From: Geomonas diazotrophica
Lineage (GTDB): Bacteria; Desulfobacterota; Desulfuromonadia; Geobacterales; Geobacteraceae
DNA length: 64,000 nt
Reading direction: 5' to 3'
Assembly (NCBI RefSeq): GCF_018919385.1
Contig: NZ_JAHLMF010000009.1
Coordinates: 101,607-165,606, forward strand
Below, one piece after another: positions 38,660 to 45,806 of this stretch. A program made the translations under genes and the position numbers. Numbering within the stretch: the stretch's first letter is position 1; each line of letters begins with the position of its first letter. Under the pieces are notes generated by a model that was not told where the DNA came from, searched no databases, and was given only the letters and a program-made list of their open reading frames with translations.

Positions 38660-39240
38660 TGACCACGTTGAACCTTACCGGGGAGCTGGAGCGGCTGATC
38701 TACGACATCACGCTCCGCACCCCGGAGCTGCAGCACATCATTCCCGAGAGGCTGCTGGTCTGCGTCTCCACCGGCAGGAGCGGCCGCGGCGGCAGCCTGG
38801 CCAAGATCCACCCGTTGCGCTTTGCCGGCGGCGAGAGGTCGGTCAAGGCGCGGCGCGGCAGGCGCAGCGTCCTTTGCACCATGCCCAGCATCACCCACCG
38901 CGGCGAGGAGATGCTCTACGTCATCTATTTCCTGGTCCCCCGCTTCCTGGAACTCTCCTTCCGCGAGAAGATGATCACCATCTTCCACGAGCTGTACCAC
39001 ATCTCCCCTGCCTGCGACGGCGACATCCGCCGCTTCCCCGGCCGCAACTACGCCCACGGCTCCTCGACCAAGAACTACAATCTCCTGATGGGACAACTGG
39101 TGGACCGCTACCTGGAGGGGATCCCGGACCGGTCCGCACTGGGCTTTCTGGAGGGGAACCTGGCTGCGCTCCGCTCGCGGCACGGCGCCATCGTGGCCCG
39201 GCGCCTGCAAGCTCCCCGCATCAGCATCACGCCGGCCTGA
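38659..39240 (+). CDS. Putative zinc metallopeptidase-like protein
   Basis: 193 residues, no named family recalled. A zincin-type helix reads IFHELYHISPACDGDIRRF (HExxH with a downstream acidic residue and a later His in YAHGSS). No signal peptide, so cytoplasmic. I cannot say whether it is a protease or an inactive relative. Translationally coupled to the dihaem cytochrome gene. Confidence 0.65.
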   Translation: MTTLNLTGELERLIYDITLRTPELQHIIPERLLVCVSTGRSGRGGSLAKIHPLRFAGGERSVKARRGRRSVLCTMPSITHRGEEMLYVIYFLVPRFLELSFREKMITIFHELYHISPACDGDIRRFPGRNYAHGSSTKNYNLLMGQLVDRYLEGIPDRSALGFLEGNLAALRSRHGAIVARRLQAPRISITPA

Positions 39241-39327
39241 CGGCAAGCCATTCTTGACTTTTCACCTGCAAAACTATAAGTTGGCAGAAATACACAGATC
39301 CGCAGACCCCAAAGGGGGCAAGACGTC

Positions 39328-39981
39328 ATGCTGAAACTGGACTACACCGTCACCCGCAAGTTCGAGGAACTCGCCGAGAAGGCGAAAAAGGTTAGTTCTT
39401 CGCAGCTCATAAACGACATCGCCGCCACCGTCGATTCGAAGTTGTTCCAGGACTGGGCCAACTCGGCGCTGAGCCTTCTGCAGCAGATCTTCGGCGAGGA
39501 AAGCGCCTACTACCGCAACTTCCAGTCCATCTACTCCAAGATCATCAACATCACCTACAAGGAAAGCTTCGACAACTGCCGCGCCATCGTGCAGTCCGCC
39601 CGCGAGGAGTACGAAGGGGGAGGGCTCACCGAGATCCGCCTGTTCCTGGACCATGCGGTGTTGGAGTACCTGGGCGGCAGGACCTCCGAATTTTTGAAGC
39701 GCGGCGACAACCACACCGCCTGCATCCTGGCCTCGGTCTTACTGGAGCAGGTGCTGATGCTGATATGCGCCAGCAAGGGGATCGCAGCCGGAAGCACCGA
39801 CGAGATGAACGAGGCGCTCTACCAGGCGAAGGCGTACCAGGTGGGGACCTACCAGCGGGTAAAGGACTGGTGCTACATGAAGGCGGACTTCCTGGCCGGG
39901 CAGGGGGAAAGGTACCGCACCGCCGACGTGGACGAGATGCTGCGCGGCGTGCAGCGGTTCATCGTCAAGGAGATCGGGTAA
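39328..39981 (+). CDS. Helical protein of unknown function
   Basis: 217 residues, all-helical by composition, no signal or membrane segment. The second half (CILASVLLEQVLMLICASKG) has a hydrophobic helix like those of small HEPN-type or Cfr-associated proteins, but no RxxxxH motif is visible, so no function is assigned. AAAGGGGG lies nine bases before the ATG. Monocistronic with a terminator at 40021-40056. Confidence 0.7.
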   Translation: MLKLDYTVTRKFEELAEKAKKVSSSQLINDIAATVDSKLFQDWANSALSLLQQIFGEESAYYRNFQSIYSKIINITYKESFDNCRAIVQSAREEYEGGGLTEIRLFLDHAVLEYLGGRTSEFLKRGDNHTACILASVLLEQVLMLICASKGIAAGSTDEMNEALYQAKAYQVGTYQRVKDWCYMKADFLAGQGERYRTADVDEMLRGVQRFIVKEIG

Positions 39982-40020
39982 ACGCGGATTGAGACAAAGA
40001 TAAGAATCGAGAGAGCAGAG

Positions 40021-40056
40021 AAAAAGGGGAAGCCGTCTGGCCTCCCCTTTTATTTT
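40021..40056. terminator. Bidirectional terminator
   Basis: Arms AAAAGGGGA-AGCC and GGCCTCCCCTTTT with A- and T-runs on the two sides. It separates the convergent helical-protein and OmpA-family genes. The flanks carry purine/pyrimidine simple repeats (GACAAAGATAAGA, TTTATCTTTATCTTTGTC). Confidence 0.75.
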
Positions 40057-40144
40057 ACCCTCTTGCCGATAGCAAGACGGTTCCGGTTTTCTCAACCTTT
40101 ATCTTTATCTTTGTCTTAATCTTTGTCTTAATCTCTGCCTTAAC

Positions 40145-41536
40145 CTACTTCTTGATCACGCAGTCGATGATGGCGTTGATCCTGCGGTTCTTGGCGCGCC
40201 CCTCGGCGGTGCTGTTGTAAGCGATGCGCCTGGTGTAGCCGTACCCCTTGGCGGTCAGGCGGCTCTTCTCGATGCCGAAGTTGTCGACCAGGTACTGCAC
40301 CGCGCTCTCGGCACGTTCCCGCGATAACTTCATGTTGTACTCGAACCCGCCGACGTTATCGGTATGCCCTTCGATGATCGCGGTGGTGGTCGGGTACTTC
40401 TTCATGTAATCGGCAACCCTCGCCATTTCATCCTTGTACTGGGGCTTGATGTTCGCCTTGCCGGTATCGAACTCGACCACCAGGGCCATGCAGAGACGCT
40501 CGGGAGGCTTGACCTCCTTCACGTCGAAGGCACAGTCGATAATAGCCTCGATGCGGCGGTTCGCCTGCCGCCCTTCGTCGGTGGCGTTGGATGCCACCGG
40601 GCGCGCCATGCCGAAGCCGCGGGCCTCGAGACGGGAGCGGTCGATGCCGCAGTTGGCCACCATGTAGTCGACGACGGCCTGTGCACGCCGCTTGGAGAGG
40701 TCGAGGTTGTACTCGGGGGCGCCCACGTTGTCGGTGTGCCCCTCGATGACGGCCGTGGTGGTCGGATACTGTTTCATGAAGTCGCAGACGACGCCGATCT
40801 GGTCCTTGTCCTCCTGGCGGATGGCGGCCTTGCCTATGTCGAACTCGCCGTGCAGGGTGACGCAGTACTTGTAGTGCCCCGGGGTCGGTTCGGCCGCGGG
40901 TACCGGCTCCAGCGGCGGCTCTTCTGCGGGGGCCGGCTGCGCTACCGGCTCCGGTTCGGGCGCCGGCTTGGCCGCGACCGCAGGCGCCTGCTTCACGCCG
41001 CCGAACATGAAATCAACCCCGACGGTGTACTCCAGGTTGTGGTAGGACTCGCCGTCCTCCCTGAGGATCAGGTGCCGCAGGTCGCCGCGAAGGGCCAGCG
41101 CATCGGTGAGGAAGTACTTGAGGCCGGCGCCGTAATTGAAAGCCGCCCGACTGGTCTCGTGTTCCCCCGCGGCTTCGCGGGACTGCCCGCCAAAGCCGGC
41201 AGCGACGTAGGGGACCAACTGCCGGTCCGGCATGAAGTGATAGAGCATGTCGAGATGGTAGTTGTACGCGTCGACGTCGCCGATGTTGCTGTGGCTCTTC
41301 CCTTCGGTGGGGACGTAGTCGAACACCGCCTCGAGGCCGAAGTGCTGGGTGAAGTTGTAGCCGCCGCGCAAGCCAAAGACAGGTGCGGTCTCCAGGTGTT
41401 CTTTGCCGATGAAGGTGTAGCCGCCGACAAAGGGTGAGAGGGAGAAGCTTTGCGCCTTTATTTCGGCGCGCGCCTTCGGGCACAGGGTGAACAACAATGC
41501 GGGAACCAGAACAAGCAACAGCAGGTACTTTTTCAT
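40145..41536 (-). CDS. OmpA-family outer membrane protein with two tandem OmpA domains
   Basis: 463 residues. Signal peptide (MKKYLLLLVLVPALLFTLCP, cleavage after ARA), N-terminal eight-strand beta-barrel (about 26-190; FGLRGGYNFTQHFGLEAVFDY), a Pro/Ala/Glu-rich linker (about 195-240), then two peptidoglycan-binding OmpA domains (about 245-350 and 355-463), each with EGHTDNVG and NRRI blocks. The two domains differ enough to be an old duplication. It would tie the outer membrane to the cell wall. One domain is normal; two is unusual. Confidence 0.9.
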   Translation of the reverse strand: MKKYLLLLVLVPALLFTLCPKARAEIKAQSFSLSPFVGGYTFIGKEHLETAPVFGLRGGYNFTQHFGLEAVFDYVPTEGKSHSNIGDVDAYNYHLDMLYHFMPDRQLVPYVAAGFGGQSREAAGEHETSRAAFNYGAGLKYFLTDALALRGDLRHLILREDGESYHNLEYTVGVDFMFGGVKQAPAVAAKPAPEPEPVAQPAPAEEPPLEPVPAAEPTPGHYKYCVTLHGEFDIGKAAIRQEDKDQIGVVCDFMKQYPTTTAVIEGHTDNVGAPEYNLDLSKRRAQAVVDYMVANCGIDRSRLEARGFGMARPVASNATDEGRQANRRIEAIIDCAFDVKEVKPPERLCMALVVEFDTGKANIKPQYKDEMARVADYMKKYPTTTAIIEGHTDNVGGFEYNMKLSRERAESAVQYLVDNFGIEKSRLTAKGYGYTRRIAYNSTAEGRAKNRRINAIIDCVIKK

Positions 41537-41614
41537 CTGACACCTCCTCTGTTTGTTTAGGATTCTATGTTGTGGCTGCTATTTTCCCGGTGTTCGCGGT
41601 TGGTTCAGCTCCTA

Positions 41615-42040
41615 CTACTGGTCGGATGTGCAATTGGGGCAGCGTGTTGCCTTGGTCGGAATCATGCTGCAGCAGCGGGGGCATTCCTTGGTGGTCACGG
41701 GTGCCGCCGGCGCCGGGAGCAGCCTGTTTACCTGCCGCACCAACAGGAAAAGGGCGAAGGCCACGATGACGAAGTCGAAGACCGAATTCAGGAAGAGGCC
41801 GTAGGCGATGACCGGTACACCCGCGGCCTTGGCTTCAGCCACGGACCGCACCGGCGTGTTGGAGAGGTTGATGAAGAGGGAGGAAAAATCCATGTTGCCG
41901 AGGAGCCTGCCGATGGGCGGGGTGATGATGTCAGCGACGAAAGAGCTTACAACTTTGCCGAAGGCTGCGCCGATGACGACTGCGATTGCGAGATCAAGAA
42001 CGTTTCCCTTCAAAGCGAATTGCTTGAATTCCTTTAGCAT
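41615..42040 (-). CDS. mscL: Large-conductance mechanosensitive channel with zinc-ribbon tail
   Basis: 141 residues. N-terminal [24 protein letters not shown], two membrane helices and the periplasmic loop are those of MscL, which opens under membrane tension to release osmolytes. The usual C-terminal helix is followed by [19 protein letters not shown], a four-Cys zinc-ribbon-like motif on the cytoplasmic side that standard MscL lacks. No start ambiguity. Next to the OmpA-family gene, apparently transcribed separately. Confidence 0.93.
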   Translation of the reverse strand: MLKEFKQFALKGNVLDLAIAVVIGAAFGKVVSSFVADIITPPIGRLLGNMDFSSLFINLSNTPVRSVAEAKAAGVPVIAYGLFLNSVFDFVIVAFALFLLVRQVNRLLPAPAAPVTTKECPRCCSMIPTKATRCPNCTSDQ

Positions 42041-42221
42041 TCCGAAGCACCCTCCTCGTTAAAACGATGGCAGCCAAAACACATGAGAAAGGCTACCACC
42101 CTTTACACAGGGTGCAAGAAAAACCGATTCTTTTTTGCCCGGTTAGCAGCGCGGTCGCTCCGGCGCATGTTGCAAGGGGGGGGATGAAGTCGGGGTCAGC
42201 CTCCGGCTAACCGGCAGAACT

Positions 42222-42851
42222 TCAACTGCATGAGCAGGGAATACCGCTTGCCTTGCCGAAGGCCTCCCTCCCCTCCTTCAAGCTGAACCAGGCGATGCCG
42301 AGGGCTCCGGCCGAGTCGAGCCAGCCGATACCGGTGAGGTAGTAGCCGGCGCTGGAGACCAGCAGGATGACGGAGAGGTAGAGGCAGACCCTGGTGCAGG
42401 CTGCGTCGGCCAGGATGGCCTGGGAGCCGAGCGCTTTCCCCACCTTGACCTTCTGCTGGATCAAAAGCCACATGGAGAGTATGGAGACGCTGGAGACCAC
42501 GATGCCCCAGAACGTGGTGGTAGGCGCATGGCCGTGAAAGGCATCATAGACGGCGGTAAGAAGGAGACCCGCCGCAAGGAGGTAGAAGCCGCCGCCGGTG
42601 ATCCTGAGCGCGCCGCGCTCGAACTGGTCGGGGGCCTGGTCGGGGTTCCCCCGCTGGCGGCGCACCATGTGCCAGATGCCGGCGCCCGAGATGACCTCTA
42701 CGAAGGAGTCCAGCCCGAAGCCGAAGAGGGCCAGGGATTCATCTTCGAACCCGAACCAGGCGGAGACCACCCCTTCGAGGATGTTGTAGAAGATGGTGAT
42801 GAGCGCCAGGAGCGCCGCTGTCCGGTACAGCTTTTCGAGTTGCCTGTTCAT
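42222..42851 (-). CDS. Cation-diffusion-facilitator-like membrane transporter
   Basis: 209 residues, six hydrophobic segments. Acidic residues in membrane helices (ALFGFGLDSFVEVISG; LADAACTRVCLYLS) occupy the positions of the CDF metal site (helices 2 and 5). It lacks the large cytoplasmic domain of standard CDF exporters and ends in CSCS. This resembles the TMEM163-like short CDF relatives; metal and direction unknown. AGGA precedes ATG 42851 by five bases; the open frame continues to 43001 without membrane sequence. Confidence 0.75.
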   Translation of the reverse strand: MNRQLEKLYRTAALLALITIFYNILEGVVSAWFGFEDESLALFGFGLDSFVEVISGAGIWHMVRRQRGNPDQAPDQFERGALRITGGGFYLLAAGLLLTAVYDAFHGHAPTTTFWGIVVSSVSILSMWLLIQQKVKVGKALGSQAILADAACTRVCLYLSVILLVSSAGYYLTGIGWLDSAGALGIAWFSLKEGREAFGKASGIPCSCS

Positions 42852-43301
42852 TGGGGTCCTTTTGCGCTGCAACTGGAAGTATCGAGACTTTTGAATATAT
42901 CCCGCAGCGGCAGTGAATGTCAACGCCGGGGACCGCCGCCACTCGGACTCTATCGAGGGGGGCGAACTGCGCCCCGGCACAAGTAATCGAATTGCCGACA
43001 CTCTGAAAACGAGCGATTGTTGCCATTAAAAATATGGCAGATCCGATTCATAGATGCTGCAGAAATATTATTGACAGCCAAAAACCGCTATGCTATACAC
43101 GTAATCTCTTCGCGGCACAGGGCGAAGAAAACCAGATATTCCCGAGTAGATCAGTCGGTAGATCAGTTTTTAGACCCAAGCGGTTTACCGAGTATGTATA
43201 AACCCTCGGAATAGCACCAAAAGAAAACCCGGTAACATTACCAGATTGACCCAAAAAACAGTTGCATTTGCATTAAAAGCGTAGTAAAATCAAGCACTTA
43301 T
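42852..43301. other. Intergenic region left of tRNA-Asn
   Basis: 450 bases with no protein gene I can support. It contains the partial tRNA-Asn copy at 43137-43166 and probably the tRNA promoter in the AT-rich 43240-43300. Base composition drops towards AT from 43010 onward, the first sign of the island. Confidence 0.6.
43137..43166 (+). repeat. Truncated copy of the tRNA-Asn 5' half
   Basis: 30 bases (TATTCCCGAGTAGATCAGTC, continuing GGTAGATCAG) identical to 43299-43328, that is the leader plus acceptor strand and D arm of tRNA-Asn, 162 bases upstream. The sequence then diverges, so it cannot fold into a tRNA. Likely a remnant of an insertion or recombination at the tRNA gene. Confidence 0.85.
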
Positions 43302-43377
43302 TCCCGAGTAGATCAGTCGGTAGATCAGCGGACTGTTAATCCGTGTGTCGTAGGTTCGAGTCCTACCTCGGGAGCCA
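43302..43377 (+). tRNA. tRNA-Asn (anticodon GTT)
   Basis: 76 bases with encoded CCA. Acceptor TCCCGAG/CTCGGGA, anticodon stem GCGGA/TCCGT with loop CTGTTAA (anticodon GTT), T loop TTCGAGT, discriminator G. Backbone genes lie to its left and the island to its right. Confidence 0.96.
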
Positions 43378-43384
43378 TATTCAT

Positions 43385-43420
43385 AAAAAGGCCCACAGTT
43401 TATAAACTGTGGGCCTTTTT
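43385..43420 (+). terminator. Terminator of tRNA-Asn
   Basis: Perfect 36-base palindrome AAAAAGGCCCACAGTTTA and its complement, ending in TTTTT, seven bases after the tRNA CCA. Confidence 0.9.
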
Positions 43421-43526
43421 GCGTTAGCCCTCAAATCTTGGAAAGGCCAGAAGAAAATTCAGCTTGGGCTCAAAAAGCAGTCCTTCAGCAACTTGATCTG
43501 CGCTTGAATATGCAGGTGAACAGACG

Positions 43527-43880
43527 ACACTCTTCAACATCGTCAACGAACTTGCGTCGAAAGATGTGAACTTCAAAATCCTGGACATCAACCTCGACAC
43601 CGCCCCCCTACCGGCAAGCTCATGTTGACAATACTGGCTGCCATCGCCACTTTCGAGCGCGAGATGATAGTTGAACGACAGCAGGAAGAGATCGCACGAG
43701 CGAAGGCTGCAGGGAAATACAAGGGGCGAGTCGCCACAGCTCGCGCGAAAACCTCCGAAGTCCTCACCCCTTTTGGGAGAAGGCCAGACAAGAAGGATCT
43801 CGCCGATGCTCTTGGCATAAGCATAGCCAGCGTGCACCGTATTGTTAGAAACGGCAAAGCAGATACCAAGGTATATCTTG
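43527..43880 (+). pseudogene. Serine resolvase, C-terminal half, inverted and frameshifted
   Basis: Reads TLFNIVNELASKDVNFKILDINLDT in one frame and then, after a one-base shift in the C-run at about 43610, TGKLMLTILAAIATFEREM, the E helix, and a helix-turn-helix tail (DLADALGISIASVHRIVRNGK). These are the C-terminal parts of a Pin/Hin-type resolvase. There is no catalytic domain on this strand; it lies on the opposite strand at 43880-44100. The gene cannot make a working recombinase. Confidence 0.85.
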
Positions 43881-44100
43881 GGTGCAGCGTGCGATTCTAT
43901 CTAACTTGCAGCAGATCACTGTGTCGCCCTCTCGCACGAGCTCCATCATCATCACTTTCGGGTCTTCTGGTGTCCACGCCACTTCGTTTCTCACTGTAAA
44001 TCTTGCTGCATCCGGCAGCCAGAAGCTGGTCCAACTGCGAGTCCAGTTGCTGGTCCATTGTGCTCACCCGAGCATATCCAACTACCTTCCCGTCAGCCAT
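43880..44100 (-). pseudogene. Serine resolvase, N-terminal catalytic half
   Basis: Starts at ATG 44100 behind GGGAGG and reads MADGKVVGYARVSTMDQQLD (catalytic Ser in RVST), then QLLAAGCSKIYSEKRSGVDTRRPE. After a frameshift near 43960 it continues MMMELVREGDTVICCKLDRIARCTQD. The family sequence stops at a near-palindrome ACCCAAGATATACCTTGGT and resumes on the other strand at 43527, so the two halves face each other. Confidence 0.85.
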
Positions 44101-44172
44101 GGTTGCCTCCCTTGTGCCTATCAATACCATCTGTGAAGCAATAAATCAGAACCTATCAAAAGCCATGACCTA

Positions 44173-44203
44173 TTGACAGGGCAAAAGGTTCAGGCGAGAT
44201 AAT
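44173..44203 (+). promoter_or_regulatory. Possible promoter of the defence operon
   Basis: TTGACA and GATAAT with 19-base spacing, ending 73 bases before the CARF-sigma54 gene. Spacing is longer than ideal. I found no convincing -24/-12 sigma54 element here or before hsdR. Confidence 0.35.
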
Positions 44204-44276
44204 TATTAGTTTCTCTTGCGCTGCAATGCCACATATTATATGGTTAGCCCCGCAGCAATGAGGCACAAAATTTCTT

Positions 44277-45800
44277 ATGGAGTTGTGGAGAATCTTGCGC
44301 TCTGCTCCGATCCTACTTGCTTGGCTGGGTAATACTGATTTGCGCGCCTGCGAAACACTTGCCTCTGATGGTTTGGGACCAATCCTAGGCTCGCTACAGG
44401 CATTGCCATTTTCAGCCGTTCATTTGCTGTCTGATCACGGTCGACAAAAAACAACCTCCTATTCTGACTGGGTCAACCAACGGACAGGACTGCCTGTCGT
44501 AGCTCACCTCGTCAATCTGACCAGCCCCACAAGTTTCGAGGAAATCTATCGAGCTGCAAGCGATATCCTAGAGGAACTTAAAGTCGTATCCCCATCCACG
44601 CCTCTGACTTTTCATCTCAGCCCTGGCACTCCAGCGATGGCCGCCATTTGGATTTTGTTGGCTAAAACGCGCTTCCCAGCTAGGCTGATCGAGTCCTCTC
44701 GCGAGCAGGGAGTCAAAGAGGTTAACATCCCATTCGAACTTTCCGCAGAGTTCTCGCCGATTGTCGATAAAGCGGCCGATGAGGCTCTTGCACAACTGAT
44801 GCAAGGCCTGCCGCCGGAAGCCCCAGGTTTTACCACCATCATTCATCGCTGTACTGCTATGAAACGTGTTGTGGCGATGGCACATCGACTCTCTTTGAGG
44901 GATGTCCCTATTCTGATCCAAGGGGAGTCTGGAACTGGGAAGGAGTTATTTGCCCGTGCTATCCACCAAGCCAGCTCTCGCAGCAACAGGCCATTTGTTG
45001 CGGTGAATTGTGGGGCAATCCCCCAAGAACTAATTGATGCTGAACTTTTTGGTCACGAGAAGGGGGCCTTCACTGGCGCAATAGCAGGCCGTGCTGGCTA
45101 CTTCGAGTCTGCTGATGGTGGGACTTTATTCCTAGACGAAGTAGGTGAACTTCCTTTGGCCTCACAGGTACGGTTACTTCGCGTAATCCAAGAGCGCGAG
45201 GTGACGCGCATCGGCGCCACCAAACCGAATTCAATCGATATCCGCATCATCGCGGCTACGAACCGAATTCTGCCAGAAGACGTTCGCGAGGGGCGCTTTC
45301 GGGAAGACCTGTTTCACCGGCTTGCAGTTGGCGTCCTGCTTTTGCCACCCTTGCGCCAGCGCGAAGGTGACATCAGTCTTTTGATTGACTCCTTGCTCGC
45401 AAGCATTAACGAAGAAGTCGCCAACCAACCCGGCTACCAGTATAAAGAATTGGATGTTGCTGCAAGAAATCTTCTGCTTCAACACTCATGGCCCGGAAAC
45501 GTCCGCGAGCTGCATAATGCCTTGCTGCGCGCCAGCATCTGGTCAATAGGCAACAAGATAACCAGGCAGGACGTAGCCGAATCGTTAGCCGTGACGGTTG
45601 CGCCTAAGGCGGAAACGATCCTCGGGCGGTCGCTGGCTCAGGCCGTCTCGCTTCCGGACATTATTGCTGACGTAGCGTGCCACTACCTGGACCGAGCTAT
45701 GGCCCAGACCCACGGAAACAAGTCAGAAGCTGCGCGTTTGCTAGGTTTAGGCAGCTACCAGACATTGAGCAATTGGTTACAAAAGTATGGGCGCAATTAA
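44277..45800 (+). CDS. CARF-domain sigma54-dependent activator (RtcR-like)
   Basis: 507 residues. The N-terminal domain (about 1-170) has the CARF-like pattern: LLAWLGNTDLRA at the first strand, SPTSFEEIYRAASDI, and the ligand loop FHLSPGTPAMAAIWILLAKTRFPARLIESS, closely parallel to the RtcR CARF domain. CARF domains bind cyclic or linear oligoadenylate-type or RNA-derived ligands. The AAA+ core follows (Walker A GESGTGKE, GAFTGA loop that contacts sigma54, LFLDEVGELP, R-finger region), then a Fis-type helix-turn-helix (GNKSEAARLLGLGSYQTLSNW). It ends six bases before hsdR, so it probably controls the type I system. Start lacks a good ribosome-binding site. Confidence 0.88.
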   Translation: MELWRILRSAPILLAWLGNTDLRACETLASDGLGPILGSLQALPFSAVHLLSDHGRQKTTSYSDWVNQRTGLPVVAHLVNLTSPTSFEEIYRAASDILEELKVVSPSTPLTFHLSPGTPAMAAIWILLAKTRFPARLIESSREQGVKEVNIPFELSAEFSPIVDKAADEALAQLMQGLPPEAPGFTTIIHRCTAMKRVVAMAHRLSLRDVPILIQGESGTGKELFARAIHQASSRSNRPFVAVNCGAIPQELIDAELFGHEKGAFTGAIAGRAGYFESADGGTLFLDEVGELPLASQVRLLRVIQEREVTRIGATKPNSIDIRIIAATNRILPEDVREGRFREDLFHRLAVGVLLLPPLRQREGDISLLIDSLLASINEEVANQPGYQYKELDVAARNLLLQHSWPGNVRELHNALLRASIWSIGNKITRQDVAESLAVTVAPKAETILGRSLAQAVSLPDIIADVACHYLDRAMAQTHGNKSEAARLLGLGSYQTLSNWLQKYGRN

Positions 45801-45806
45801 AGTGGC

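Noticed and set aside
43424..43837. 137-codon minus-strand frame beside tRNA-Asn
   Set aside because: It is antisense to the resolvase C-terminal remnant, whose plus-strand reading gives clear family sequence.
44205..44250. Sigma54 -24/-12 site reading leftward (TGTGGCATTGCAGC)
   Set aside because: GG and GC are not spaced by ten bases and it points away from the operon.
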